From Heterohyrax brucei (Eukaryota > Chordata > Mammalia > Hyracoidea > Procaviidae), in contig CM053140.1 of the NCBI GenBank assembly GCA_028571685.1, positions 219,065,323 to 219,129,322 of the forward strand: DNA of 64,000 nucleotides. The letters are read 5' to 3'. The position numbers and the translations under genes were made by a program. Each line of letters starts with the position of its first letter. Positions within the stretch are counted from its first letter, which is position 1. The notes beneath the pieces are model-generated. The model did not search any database. It was given only the letters and a program-made list of their open reading frames with translations, and was not told the origin of the DNA. Shown piece by piece: positions 34,636 through 46,437 of this stretch.

Positions 34636-35130
34636 TTATCAAGGACTGAATTGTGTCTCCCCCCAAAATGTGTGTAGCCATTTGGCTGGGCCATAATTCC
34701 CAATATTTTATGCTTGTCCTCCATTTTGTGATTTTCCTATGCTGTATGTTAAGGAGGATTATGATGGGACTGTAAATCCCTTCCTATGGTCCCCTCTCTG
34801 CTCCATTGTAAAGGGAGTTTCCCTGGAGTGGCTTGGCACCACTTTTATCCTTTCATTCTATGAAAGACAAAAGAAAAGTAAGTAAGCAGAGAATTGGAAA
34901 CCCCACATCATCAAGAAAACAGCAGTGGCAGAAGAGCACATCCTTTGGGTTCCTGTGCCAAGATGCTGCCTGATCAAAGACTGATACAACACAAGGACTT
35001 CCCTCCAGAGCTGACAGAGAAAAGATCTTCCCCTGGAGCGGATACTGGACTGTGTAAGAATAAGCTTGTCTTTGTTAAAGCCATCCACTTTTAGGTATTT
35101 CAGTTAGAGCAGCACTAGCTGACTAAAACA
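34636..35130 (+). mobile_element. Solo MaLR-type LTR inside L1 copy A
   Basis: It runs from 'ttatcaaggactgaattgtg' to 'cactagctgactaaaaca', with 'gattttcctatgctgtatgt', 'gggttcctgtgccaagatgc' and 'gacttccctccagagctgac' between. It is about 495 bp, opposite in orientation to the L1. No clear flanking duplication is left. The polyadenylation-site region is near 35060-35090. Confidence 0.85.
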
Positions 35131-35653
35131 GAATTGGTTTGGTGATTTCCTTTTTGATGGTGTCTTTGTTGGTGTAAAGGAAGCCAACTAATTTATTTGT
35201 TTATCTTATACCTTGGTACTGTGCTGAGCTCCCCTGTTAGTTCCAGTAGGCTTTTTCTTTCTGTGTGTGTGGGGTGGTTCTTAAGGGTTTTTTTGTATGT
35301 ATATGATCATGTGTATATGATCACATCATCTGCAAATAGAGATATTTTTACTTCTTTACAGATGCAGTTGCCCTTTATTTCTTTATCTTGTCTGATTACC
35401 TTGGCTAGAACCTCCAGCACAATGTTGAATAAAAGTTGTGACAACGGGCTTCCTTGTCTGGTTCTCATTCTCAGAAGGAATTATTTTAGTATCCATTCAG
35501 GATTATGCTGGTTTTCAGCTTTGCGTAGATGCCTCTTACTATGTTGAGGAATTTCCCTTCTATTTCTGTTTTACTGAGAGTTTTTAATATGAGTGAGTGT
35601 TGGACTTCGTCAAATGTCTTTTCTGCATCACTTGACAAAATCAAGTGATTCTT

Positions 35654-35752
35654 ATCTATCTATCTAGCTATCCATCTATCCATCTATCCATCTATCCGTC
35701 CGTCCGTCCGTCCGTCCGTCCGTCTGTCTGTCATCTATCTATCATCTATCTA
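35654..35752 (+). repeat. Compound tetranucleotide microsatellite (CTAT/CCAT/CCGT/CTGT)n
   Basis: About 100 bp of stepwise related units: TCTA, then TCCA, then seven TCCG units, then TCTG and back to ATCT. It lies in L1 ORF2, where the other L1 copy has no such array. Confidence 0.95.
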
Positions 35753-38692
35753 ATTTTTTATGTGATTGACTATATTGTTTTTTTAATGTTGAACCATCCC
35801 TCAATTCCTGTTATGAATCCTACTCATGGTGAATTATTTTTTTGATATGTTGTTGAATTCTATAGGCTAGAATTTTGTTAAGGATTTTTGCATCTAAGTT
35901 CATGAGAGATCGCCAGATATTGGTCTGTAATTTTCCTGTTTTTTGTTACTTATTTCCCCATTTTGGTATCAGAGTTATGTTGTCTTCATAGAATGAATTT
36001 GGACTGTTCCATCCTTTTCTATGCTGGTAAATATCTTTAGTGGTAGTGGTATTAACTTCTTTCTAAAAGTTTGGTAGAATTCTCCAATGAGGCTGTAGGG
36101 GCCGGGCCTTTTTTGGTTGACAGTTTTTTTTAAATTACATTTTCAATCTCTACTCTTTGTGATAGTTTTGGTAGATATTGTGGTTCTATAAATTTGTCTA
36201 TTTCCTCTATTCGAGTTCAGTTTTTTGTAGTATTCTGTTATGATTCTTTTAATTTCTGTTTGGTATGTTGTGACTTCTTCTGTCTCATTTCTTATTTGGT
36301 TATCTTTTTCTTTTAAAAAAACCAGCTTTTGGTTTTGTTAATTCTTTCAATTGTTTTTCTATTTTCTAATTCATTTAGTTCTGCTCTAATTTTTATTGTC
36401 TGTCTTCCTCTGATGCCCGAGGAGTTCTTTCATTGTTCTTATTCTACTTACTCAAGCTATAGTGTTAATTCTTTGATTCGGGCCCTTTCTTCATTTTGGA
36501 TGTGTGCTTTAATTGAGATAAATTACCTCTGAGCACTGCTTTTGCTATATCCCATATGTTCTGGTAGGACGTGTTTTCATTCTCATTTGATTCCATGAAT
36601 TTCATTATTCCATCCTTGATTTCTTCAATAACTCAGACATTTTTTGAGCAAACTATTGTTCAGTTTCTGTGAGTTTCTCTCCCTATTTCAGTTTCCTGCT
36701 TTTTCTGTTCTTGATTTCATCTTTTATGGCTTTATGGCATGAGAAAATGCTTTACAATATTTCAGTGCTTTGGGTTTTGTTGCAACTTTTCTAACATGTG
36801 GCCTATTCTGCACAATGGTCCATGAGCATTGGAAAAGAAGGTGTACATGCCTGTTGGTAAATGGAGAGTCCTATATAGGTCTGTGAGGTTGATTTGTTGA
36901 ATTGTTGCAACAAGGTCTTCAGTAACTTTATTGAGCTTCTTTGTGGAGGTTCTGTCCATTACCAAAAGTAGTATATTGTATTCTCCTACTATTATTGTGG
37001 AATGACCTATCTGGTTTTTCAGTGCTGTCAGCATTCGTTTGATGTATGTGGAAGCTCTGTTGTTATATCCTCCTTATATATTGAACCTTAAGCAATAAAT
37101 AGTGACCATCCTTGTCTGCGATAGTGGATTTTCCTTTAATGTCTATTTCATCTGAGATTAATATTGTCACTACTGTTCTTCTTTGCACGTTGTCAGCTTG
37201 GTATATATTTTTCCATTCTTTGAGTTTCAGTTTGTTCATGTTTTTGTGTCTAAGGTGTGTTTTTTGTAAGCGGCATGCAGATGGAACATGTTTCTTTATT
37301 CATTCTGTTACTGTCTCTTTATTCATGCATTTAACTCATTTACATTGTGTAATAGGCATGAATTTAGTGCTGGTATTTTGGTGCCTTTTTTTGGTGTGTT
37401 GTTAACAGTTTCTTTGTTCCACTTAATTTTCTGTTCTGAGTAGTACTTCTTTATGAGTTTTCTTTTCATCCTTTTCAACGTTGGTTTTGCTTGTATATCT
37501 GTTGCAAATTCTAGATTGGGTTTCCCGTTTTGATGTGCAGTATTGTTAATCTGCTTTGCCACTACCCCAATATTCTCCCCAATGATCTAAGTTTAAGCTG
37601 GTCTTTAACTTCTTTGTATTGCCTTGACTTCCTCTCCGTCTGAAAGGTCTATGAGTACATTAATACATCTCTCTTTATTGTTACATTGTTATAATTTACA
37701 TACTGAACTCTCTCCCTATTTTTAATATTTCAGTTTTCATTGAGCTTTGTGGATTCCCTCTCTAAGATGGCCTCTGGATGCTGTGTCTTGCATTGTATCC
37801 TTGAGTATATATTTGGTATTATTGATTTTCTGATTGAAGAATTTCCATCAGTATTTCTTGTAATTTTGGTTTGGTTTTGCAAATTTTCTAAATTTGTGTT
37901 ATCTGGGAATGTCCAAGTTTCCACATCATATTTGAGAAAGCATTTTGCAGGATATGTATTTCTTAGTTGGAAGTTTTCTCTTTCAAGGCTTTGTATGTGT
38001 CATTCCATTGCCTTTGTGCCAATGTTGTTTCTGCTGAGTAATCACAGTTCAGTCTTAATGACTCTTCTTGGCAAGTTAGTTTTGGTTTGATCCTAGCTGC
38101 CTTTAAAAGAGTCTCCTTATCTACTGTTTTGTTAAGTTAGATTATAATATGTCTTAGTGTCTTTCTTTTGGGTCTACCTTTTGTGGAGTTCAATGAGCAT
38201 CTTGGATAGATATCTTCTCATTTTTCGTGATGCAGGGAAGCTTCCTGTCAGTAAATTTTCAACAATTCTCTCTGTATTTTCTACTGTCCCTTCCTGTTCT
38301 GGTACTCCAGTCGTTCAAAAATTACTCCTCTTAATAGAGTCCCATATAACTCTTAGTGATTCTTCATTTTTTAAAAATTCTTTTTTTTCATTTTACCTCA
38401 TAAATGCTGGTGTCAGTTGCTGTATATTCAATCTCTATAATTCTGCTTTTCATTGCCTCAGTCCTGCTTCTTTGACTTTCTATTGTCTAACTCTGTGATT
38501 TTTTGTTAATCTGCTAAATTTCAGATTATTGTTGCTATAGCAATTCTTGTAGCTTGTTTAATTTTTCATTTTGTTCTGCTGCACTTTGTTTAATCTTCAT
38601 CCTAATTTCTCGAAGGGCTTTGTACATAACTCTTTTGTTTTCTACCTCCAATAATTGTAGGCAGACCTCTTCCTTTGGGAAATTTATTGATT

Positions 38693-39505
38693 CTTTATTT
38701 TATTTTTTATTATGATTGAATGAAAATGTACCAGCCAAAGCTAGGTGCTGTCGAGTCAGATCCAACTCGAATGTAGATCCAGATCGAATGTAGGCGTACA
38801 TTCCCATGTAAATTCGCATGCTCATCTATATGCAACTCCCACTGCTCTCCCTGGCCAGTGACAGCGTACTCTTTCTCTCTGCTTCATACATGTCCTATCC
38901 TCCCAACAATCTGCTATCCCCTCCTCTTTGCCCACTCCCCTTCCTCCAGCAAGAGGTCAGCAGGATGATATCCTATAGATGCATAGAACCATAAAATTCC
39001 CACAAGATACGGTCGTCCTGCGTCACCAAGTCCAATTCATCGCTGTCGGAAAAGTTGACCTTCATTATGACTTATGGACCGGGACAGCATCAGCCACTAC
39101 AATGTCATACAGCTGCAGCTATCCTCAGCCAAGCTTCTCAGTTGAGGAAAACATGCTTCACTCAGGTGCCACTGCCCTGCATGGCTGCCAGCTGCAGCAG
39201 TACTCAAAGTTGCAGCTGTCCCAAGTTCATCTTCCCTGTTCAGAATGATGGGCTCTGCTCTCGTGTTGCTCCTCTGCTTCAGTATCAGCAGAAGTAGGCC
39301 CCTCTGCAGTTGCTGATTCAATTCTAACAAAGGTAGTTGTTCCCCTTCCTACTGCCCAGTCCATTCTCTCATCTTTCCACTGGATATTGGGGCTCCTAAA
39401 ACATCCTATTTTTTCCAGTTGTTTTTCAAGGTCTTTGTTGTTAGGAGGATCAGAGGAAATGCATGGATAGTCCATTATCTTAGCCCTGCCTCCTCTGAAT
39501 TCTTT
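38693..39505 (-). mobile_element. Short ORF-less L1 derivative, copy 1
   Basis: The left part (to about 39055) is an L1 3'UTR beginning with an A/T tail at 38693 ('ttttattttttattatgatt'), with a short SINE-tail piece at 38733-38770. The right part (to 39505) resembles an L1 5'UTR; its end on the minus strand reads 'ggaggcagggctaagataat'. No ORF1 or ORF2 lies between. The same order recurs at 48404-49060. Alternatively the right part is the 5'UTR of copy A, split off by an inserted L1 tail. Confidence 0.6.
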
Positions 39506-40029
39506 TTTTTTAAAAAAATATTTTATTGTGTTGATGGCAAATTTGTAATCCAAGTCAATTTGCTATGTACAACTCCGCACACATATCTGTATGCAACTCT
39601 AGCTGATCTCCCCGCCCATCCTGTGACAGCACACTTCTTTCCATTCTGTGCTTCCCATATCCATTCAACTACCTCCTGTCCCCCTCCATACTCTCATCTC
39701 ACCCCCGGACAGGAGCTGTTCAGACAACCTCATGTGTGTATTTAAGTCAAGAAGCACACTCTTTGCCAGTATTGTTGTATGTCTCATAGTCCAGGCCAAT
39801 CTTTGAAGAGTTGGCTTTGGTATTGGTTTCAGCTCTGGGCTCAGTCCAGGGGCCATGTCGTCAAGAGGACTTTCCAGTCTGATGGACCATCGTGTGTGGT
39901 CTTTTAATAGAATTCTAATTCTGCACACCATTTTTCTTCTGCTGTGGCAGGGACTCTATGTTGTGTTCTCTGTCAGGGCAGTCATTGGTGATAGATGGTC
40001 ACCATCTAGTTCCTCTGGACTCATGATGA

Positions 40030-40563
40030 TTATCATGGATTGAGTTGTGTCCCCCCAAAAATATGTATAGAAATTTGGCTGGGTTGTGAGTACCAGTATT
40101 GTGTAATTGCCCACCATTTTGTGATTTTCCTACACTATGAATCCTATTCTCTGCCTGTGGATAATAGATAGGACTATTATGTTAAAAGAGGATCAGAGTG
40201 GGACTGCAATACCCTGGAGTGTGGTTTGCACCACTCTTTGTCTTTTCATCCTACAAGAGACAAAAGGAAAGGGAATCAAGAAGAGAGTTGGGAACCTTGT
40301 ATTATCAAGAAGGTGGCACCGGATGTAGAGTGTGTCCTTCAGACCTGAGGTTCCTGTGCCAAAAAACTCCCTGACCAAATACTGATGCAACACAAGGAAC
40401 TTCCTCCAGAGCCAACAGAGGGAAATCCTTCCCCTGGAGTAGACATCCTGAATTTGGACATGTAGGCTACTGGACTGTGTAAAACTAAACTTTTTTTTTT
40501 TTATTTTTTAAAGGCCATCTACTTGTGGTATCTCCATTAGAACAGCACTAGCTGACTAAAACA
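40030..40563 (+). mobile_element. Solo MaLR-type LTR in L1 copy B 3'UTR
   Basis: It runs from 'ttatcatggattgagttgtg' to 'actagctgactaaaaca' (534 bp). It includes 'ccaccattttgtgattttcc', 'cagacctgaggttcctgtgc' and a poly-T stretch (40491-40502) near the polyadenylation region. A weak 4-5 bp duplication ('atgat'/'ctgat') flanks it. L1 3'UTR sequence continues on both sides. Confidence 0.87.
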
Positions 40564-41981
40564 CTGATGTAGTCTCCAGATTATATGGCCCATTCTTTCT
40601 CTTACAGCTCGTGTTTTCTTTATGTCCCCAGACCTCTACACATGCTACTCTTTCCTTCAAAATATTGGGTTACATTTAGGAAACCTCTTGGGTGTTGATA
40701 TAGTCCAGCTGTACTGACTTCCGTCTACTGCAAGCTGCCATTCTCTTCATCTAACCCTGTTCCTGTTTGCTATCGAATCTAGGAATACTCCTCTCCCTCT
40801 TTGTCTATCCTTGTAGCCATCAAAGATTACTTTCTTCTGTTTTTAAACTTTACGTCCATTTAATAGTGGTATCATACACTATTTGTCCTTTTGCAACTAA
40901 TTTCACTCAGCACAATGTTTTCCAGATGACTCTGTGCTGTATTTCCTAGGATCTTCATTGTTCTCTATCATTGCATACTTTTCCATTGTGTGAATAACCA
41001 CAGTTTGTTTATCCATTCATCTATTGATGGGCACCTAGGTTGATTCCATTATTTTTTGCTGTTGTGCACAGTCCTGAAATAAATATTGTTGTGCATGTAT
41101 CTGTTGATGCAACAGCCCTTATCTCTTTAGAACATATTCCAGGAAGTGGAATTGCTGGATCATATAGTAGTTCTATTTCTAGCTTTTAAAGAAAGCATCA
41201 CATCAATTTCCAAAGCAGTTATAACATTTTACATTCCTACCAGCAGTGTACAAGTTTTTGTCTTTCCACAGCCTCTCTAGTATTTGTTATTTTGTGTGTT
41301 TTGGATTAATATCAGCCATGTTGGGATGAAATGGTGTATCACTGTAGTCTTGATTTGGATTTCTTTAATGGCTAATGATCACAAACACTTCCTCATATAT
41401 CTGTTAGCCTTCTGGATGTCTTCTTTGGTAAAGTGCCTGTTCATATCCTTTGTCCATTTTTACTTGGGTTATTTGCTTTTTCTTGCTGAAGTTTTGTAGT
41501 AGCTTGTTGATTATGGAGATGAGATGCTGATTGGATTCACAGTAACCAAAAATATTTTCATAGTCTGTAAGTAGTCTTTTTATTCTTTTGGTGAAGTCTT
41601 TGGATGGGCATATATGTTTGATTTTTAGGAATTTCCATTTATCCATTTTCTCTTCTGGCTTTTGTGCACTATTAGTAGTATGTTTATGTCATGTGTAGGG
41701 CTCCCAGTGTTGTCCCTCTTTTTGATTACATGATATTTATTATTTTAAAGTTTACATTTAAGCCTTTGATCAGTTTTGAGTTAGCTTTTGATCATGGTGT
41801 GGGGTATGGGTCTTGTTTCATTTTTTTTCAGATATATATCCAGTTATGACAATAGCATTTGTTAAAGAAACTGTCTTTTCCCCAGTTCACAGACTTCAGG
41901 CCTTTGTCAAATACCAGCTGTTCACAAGTGGATAACATTGTATCTGAATTCTCAATTCTGTTCCAGAGGCCTGTGTATCCA

Positions 41982-42534
41982 TGAGGTCTGACAACTAAGT
42001 CTGCGAACTTAATTGTTCTAAGTGTTGAATACTTCATTGCTGAATATCACTGCGGTCACCTTCGAAGTACTCCCCTTGGGAAGCTTTACATTGATACCAG
42101 TGCTTAGTCCACTCTTCAAAGCAATTTTTTTTTTCTAGAATGGCTGTTGTACACAGTGGCAAGGTAACTATACACTTAATTGTACAGTTGTCTGTAAGGG
42201 AGTTTTTAGCTAGCAAACAAATAACTTTATTGGGACACCCTACCTACTCACCTGATCTGGCCTCAATGATTTTTTTCTTTATTTAAAGATTAAGGAAATA
42301 TTGAAAGAAAGACTTTTTGATGATATTCAGGACATCAAGGATAATATGATGACAGCTCTGATGGCCTTTCCAGCAAAACAGTTCCAAAATTGCTTTGAAG
42401 GGTGAACTAGGTGCTGGTATCAGTGCATAGCTTCCCAAGAGGAGTACTTTGAAGGTGACTTTAGTGATATTCAGCAATGACATATGTAGCGTTTTTTTCC
42501 AAGATGAGTTCGTGAACTTAATTGGCAGACTTCC
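41982..42534 (+). mobile_element. Foldback mariner-derived element, copy 1
   Basis: A non-autonomous Tc1/mariner element of 553 bp. Its first about 145 bp (41982-42126) are an inverted copy of its last about 150 bp (42384-42534). The middle encodes, in sense, a remnant of the mariner transposase C-terminal region (YSPDLA motif, then stops). The terminal repeat starts 'tgaggtctgacaactaag' and ends 'aattggcagacttcc'. The expected TA duplications have decayed to CA and TG. It lies in L1 copy B. Confidence 0.85.
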
Positions 42535-43257
42535 TGTTTTTGGATCAGTATCAAGCTGTTTTGACTGTCATGGCAGTGTAATAGTCTCTAAAATCAGGAA
42601 GTATGGGGTCTTCCACTTTGTTCTTCTTCTTCAGTAATGCTTTACTTATCTGGGGCTTCTTCCCTTTTCGTATGAAGGTGGTGATCTTTTTTCTCCATCT
42701 CATTAAAAAATGCCTTTGGAATTTGTATTGGAATTGCATTGTATGTACAGATTGCTTTGGGTAGATTTGATGTTTTCTTATTCATGAGTAAGGTAGATTT
42801 CTCCACTCACGTAGGTCTTTTTTGGTTTCTTGCAATAGAGTCTTGTAATTTTTTTTTTGTCTAGGTCTTCTACATGTCTGGTTAGTATTGATTTCATGAT
42901 TTCCTGTTTGACAGTGGGAATCTAACTGATTTGTGTATGTTTATCTTATATCCCAATACTTCGTTGAGCTTCTTCTGTTAGTTCCAGTAGCTTTTTTTTT
43001 TTTTTTTTTGTGGATTTTTAAGAGCTTTCTGTGCATAACATCCTATTATCTGCAAACAGAGATACCCTTACTTCTTCCTTACCAATGTGGATGCCCTTTG
43101 CTTCTTTATCTTACCTGATTACTTTCCTAGAACCTCCAGCAAAATGTTGAGTAAAAGTGGTGACAAAAGAGCATCCTTATTTAGTTCCCATTCTCAAGGG
43201 AAATGCTTTCAGACTCGCTGCATTTAAGATGATGTGGGCTGTTGGCTTTGCATCAGC

Positions 43258-43380
43258 CCAATAACACAACCCACTGCCGTTGAGTCAGGTCTGACTCATA
43301 GCGATCCTAGAGGTCAGAGCAGGACTGTCCTGTAGAGTTTCCAAGGAGCACCTGGTGGATTTGAACTGCTGACCTCTTGG
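43258..43380 (-). mobile_element. AfroSINE fragment in L1 copy B
   Basis: Antisense: 'cactgccgttgagtcaggtc', 'gtcctgtagagtttccaagg', 'acctggtggatttgaactgc'. The head is missing. 'tttgcat' occurs on both sides (about 43246 and 43382), consistent with a target duplication. Confidence 0.85.
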
Positions 43381-45660
43381 TTTTGCATAGATGGCCTGTA
43401 TTACGTTGAGCAATTTCCCTTCTTTTCCTATTTTCCTGAGTTTTTAACATGAAAGGGTGTTGGAGTTTGTCAAATGCCTATTCTGTATCAATTCATAGAA
43501 TCAGGTGGCTCTTATCTTTTGTTTTATTTACGTGGTTGACTACATTGTTTTTCTAAAGTTGAACCACCCCTGCATCCCTGTTACAAATCCCACTTGATTA
43601 TGGTGAAATATTTTTTTTGATATGTTGTTGAATTCTATTGGGTAGAATTGTGTTGAGGATTATTTCATCTAGGTTCATGAAAGATATTGTTCTGTAATTT
43701 TCCTTTTTTTGTGGTATCTTTGCCCAGTTTTGATATCAGGGCTATGCTGGCTGTATAGAATGAATTTGGGAGTATTTCATCTGTTTTTCTGTTCTGAAAT
43801 ACCTTTACCAATAGTGATGTTAACTCTCCTCTAAAAGTTTGGTAGAATTGTCCAGTGAAGCTGTCAGGATCAGAGTTATTCTGGGATGTGATCTTTTTAT
43901 TATTATTATTACTGTTTCAATCTCTTCTTTTGTAATGGATTCATTTAATTGTTCTACTTGTGTTTGTGTTAATTTCAGTAGGTAGTGTGCTTGTAGAAAT
44001 TTGCTCACTGCCTCTAGGTTTTTTAATTTATTAGATTACAATTTTTTATAGTATTCTGTTATGATTCTTTTAATTTCACTGGACTCTATTGGGATATTGT
44101 CTGTCTCAGTTCTTATTCATCTGCTTCATCTCCTGATTTTCTTTATATGAGTTTGGCCAATGGTTTGTCAATGTTATTAATTTTCAGTAAACCAAGTTTT
44201 GGTCTTGTTAACTCTTTCAATAGTTTTTCTGTTTTCTAACTCATTTAGTTTTACTCTGATTTTTATTTTTGCTTTCTTCTGGAGTTCTTTTGCTGCTTCC
44301 TTTCTATTTGTCCAAACTGTAGGATTACTTCTTTTTGGATTCGTGCATTTGTTGATGTAAATGGACCACTGATTGCTGTTTTTGCTGTGTCTCTTTGGTT
44401 GTGGTAGGACATATTTTCATTCTCATTTGATTCGATGAATTTATTTATTCGATCCTTGATTTCTTTTATAACCCAGTAGCTTTTGAGCACAGTGTTGTTC
44501 AGTTTCCATGTGTCTCATATTTTTCACCTTTTTTCTGTTATTGATTTCTCCTTTTATGATTTATGCTCTCAAAAGATGCTTTGTAATATTTCAATACGTT
44601 GAATTCTGTTAAGGATTGCTTTGTGGCTTAATATGTGGTCTATTCTGGTAAATGTTCCATGTGTGTTGGAAAACAAAGTATACTTCAATGCTGTTAGATG
44701 GAGTGTTTCTTTATATGTCTATGAGGTCAAATTGGTCAGTTGTGGCTTTTAGATCTTTGATGTCTTTTCAAGTTTCACTGAGAGTGGCATGTCGAAGTCT
44801 CCTACTATTTTTGTGGAACTGTCTCTCAGTTTTCAATGCAGTTTGTGTTTATGTATTTTGGAGCTGTGTCATTGGGTGGATAGATATTTATATGGTTATG
44901 TTCTCCTGGAGTAATGATCCTTTAATCATTATAGAAAGCTCTTTATTCAGTGTGCTGGATTTTACTTTAAAATCTATTTTATTAGAGATTAATATTGCCA
45001 CTCCTGCTCTTTTGTGAATGTTGTTAGCTTGATATACTTTTAGTTCTAGTTGGTTTGCAGCTTTGAGTCTAATATGTGTTTCTTTTAGGCAGCATGTAGA
45101 TGGATCTTTCTTTTTCTTATACAGTTACCAGTCTGTCTCTTTATTGGTGCATTTAATCCATTTACATTTACTGTGATTATTGATATATATGAGTTTAGTG
45201 CTGCCATTTTGATGTCTTTTTTAGGCATTGTAGGTGATTCCTTTGTTCGATTTAATTTTCTATGCTGAGTCTTTTTTCCTTATGTGTTCTCATCGTTTTC
45301 AATGTTGATGGCTTTGTTATTTGGTGAGACTTTATGTTTTTCTCATTTTTAATTTTGATGCATAGGGTTGATAGTTTCATTTGTGGTTACTTTAATACTT
45401 AGCCTTGTTTTTCTAAATTTAAATCAGTCTTTAATTTCTTTATATTGCCTTGGCTTCCTCTCCATATTAAAGATCTATGGTTACATTTTCTTTTAAGTCA
45501 CTCTTTTTAATGTTTACACAATGACATCTCTTTCCCTATTTTCAATGTTTTGCCTTTGATTTATTGTTGTGTTTTCTCTATTTGGGTTTACATTTAGCTG
45601 CTCTGTTCTTTGCTCCAGTCTTAGGTTGTTACCTGATGTTATTGACTTTTTAACCAAAGG

Positions 45661-46437
45661 ATTCCATCATGGATTGCATTGTATCTCCCCAAAAATGTAT
45701 GTGTTGATCTGACTTGGCTGTGAGTCCCAATATGTTGTGATACCTCCTGTGTGTTGCGAATCCTGCCTCTGTAACATTGATAAGGGAGAATGGGCAGCAG
45801 TTGTTCTGGTGAGGCAGGACTCAAGCTACCAGCTTGTGAGATACAAGGGAGAGAAGTGAGCAGATTAAGTTGGGAAGCTCACATCAAAATAGCAACACTG
45901 TGAGTAGAGCATGTCCTTCAGACCTGAGGTTCCTGCCCAAGATACTCCCTGACCAAAGACTGATGCAACACAAGGACTTTCCTCCAGAGCTGACAGATGA
46001 AAAACCTTGCCCTGGAGTGGACACTCTGAATTTGGATTTGTGGTCTACCAGACTATGTACAAAAAACTTTCCTTTGTTAAAGTCATCCACTTTATGGCAT
46101 TTCTGTTAGAGCATGGGCAGCAATTGTGCTGGTGAGGCAGGACTCAAGTTACCAGCTGGTAGGATATAAGGTGAGAGAAGTGAGCAGAGTAAGTTGGGAG
46201 CCTCATATCACCAAGAAAGCAGCACTGAGAGCAGTGCTGAGGTTCCTGAGGTTCCTCTACTGAGATGCTGTCATTGAATTTGGACTCAGCCTACCGGTCT
46301 ATGATAATTTTTCTTACTGAATGGAACTATAACTTGTGAATGAATTGTGGCTTACCAGAATTTGACAATAAGATTTCTCTTCATGAAGCCTTCCACTCAT
46401 GATATGTCTGTAAGAGCAGTACCAGGTGACTAAAACA
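45661..46437 (+). repeat. Tandem LTR pair at the 5' end of the MaLR element
   Basis: The block from 'tgggcagca' at 45791 recurs at 46114, an offset of 323 bp. The first LTR stops about 20 bp before its normal end. The second lacks its first about 130 bp but has the normal end ('accaggtgactaaaaca'). The second LTR shares 'gacaataagatttctcttca' with the 3' LTR, so those two are the original pair. Confidence 0.75.

Larger units (their letters stand above)
33181..37370 (-). pseudogene. L1 copy A ORF2 (endonuclease/reverse transcriptase) pseudogene
   Basis: ORF2 encodes the L1 endonuclease, reverse transcriptase and a C-terminal cysteine region. The start is recognisable near 37370 (NSCLLHNVNELNA, a degraded N-terminus). 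Endonuclease pieces lie at 36762-37034 (IIVGEYN, DLYRTLH, YTFFSNAHG). The C-terminal piece is the longest open stretch, 33181-33705 (174 codons), containing TMAKRWNQPRCPLTDVWI and WYIYTMEHYAMIKSNE. The HCWW-type motif expected near its middle is degraded. The frame is broken by many stops and frameshifts plus a 0.5-kb LTR. Confidence 0.88.
32145..38692 (-). mobile_element. L1 LINE, nearly full length (copy A), inactive
   Basis: The poly(A) tail is at 32145-32165 (T run on this strand), followed by a 3'UTR up to about 33170. ORF2 then runs from about 33181 (C-terminal end) to about 37370 (start), followed by the inter-ORF region and ORF1 to about 38690. A MaLR LTR (34636-35130) and a tetranucleotide repeat (35654-35752) lie in ORF2. 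Net of insertions, the ORF2 region is about 3.7 kb, close to the usual 3.8 kb. Many stops make it dead. Sequence 39055-39505 may include its 5'UTR (see the next element). Confidence 0.88.
39508..45660 (-). mobile_element. L1 LINE, 5'-truncated (copy B), inactive
   Basis: The A-tail is at 39508, followed by a 3'UTR to about 41000 (interrupted by an LTR). ORF2 runs from about 41000 to a start near 45200, where an antisense NVNGLNAPIKR-like start is recognisable ('ggtgcatttaatccatttac'). It ends near 45660 in the ORF1/inter-ORF region at a MaLR element. Further insertions are a mariner foldback element (41982-42534) and an AfroSINE (43258-43380). It is collinear with copy A but independently mutated. 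Confidence 0.87.
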
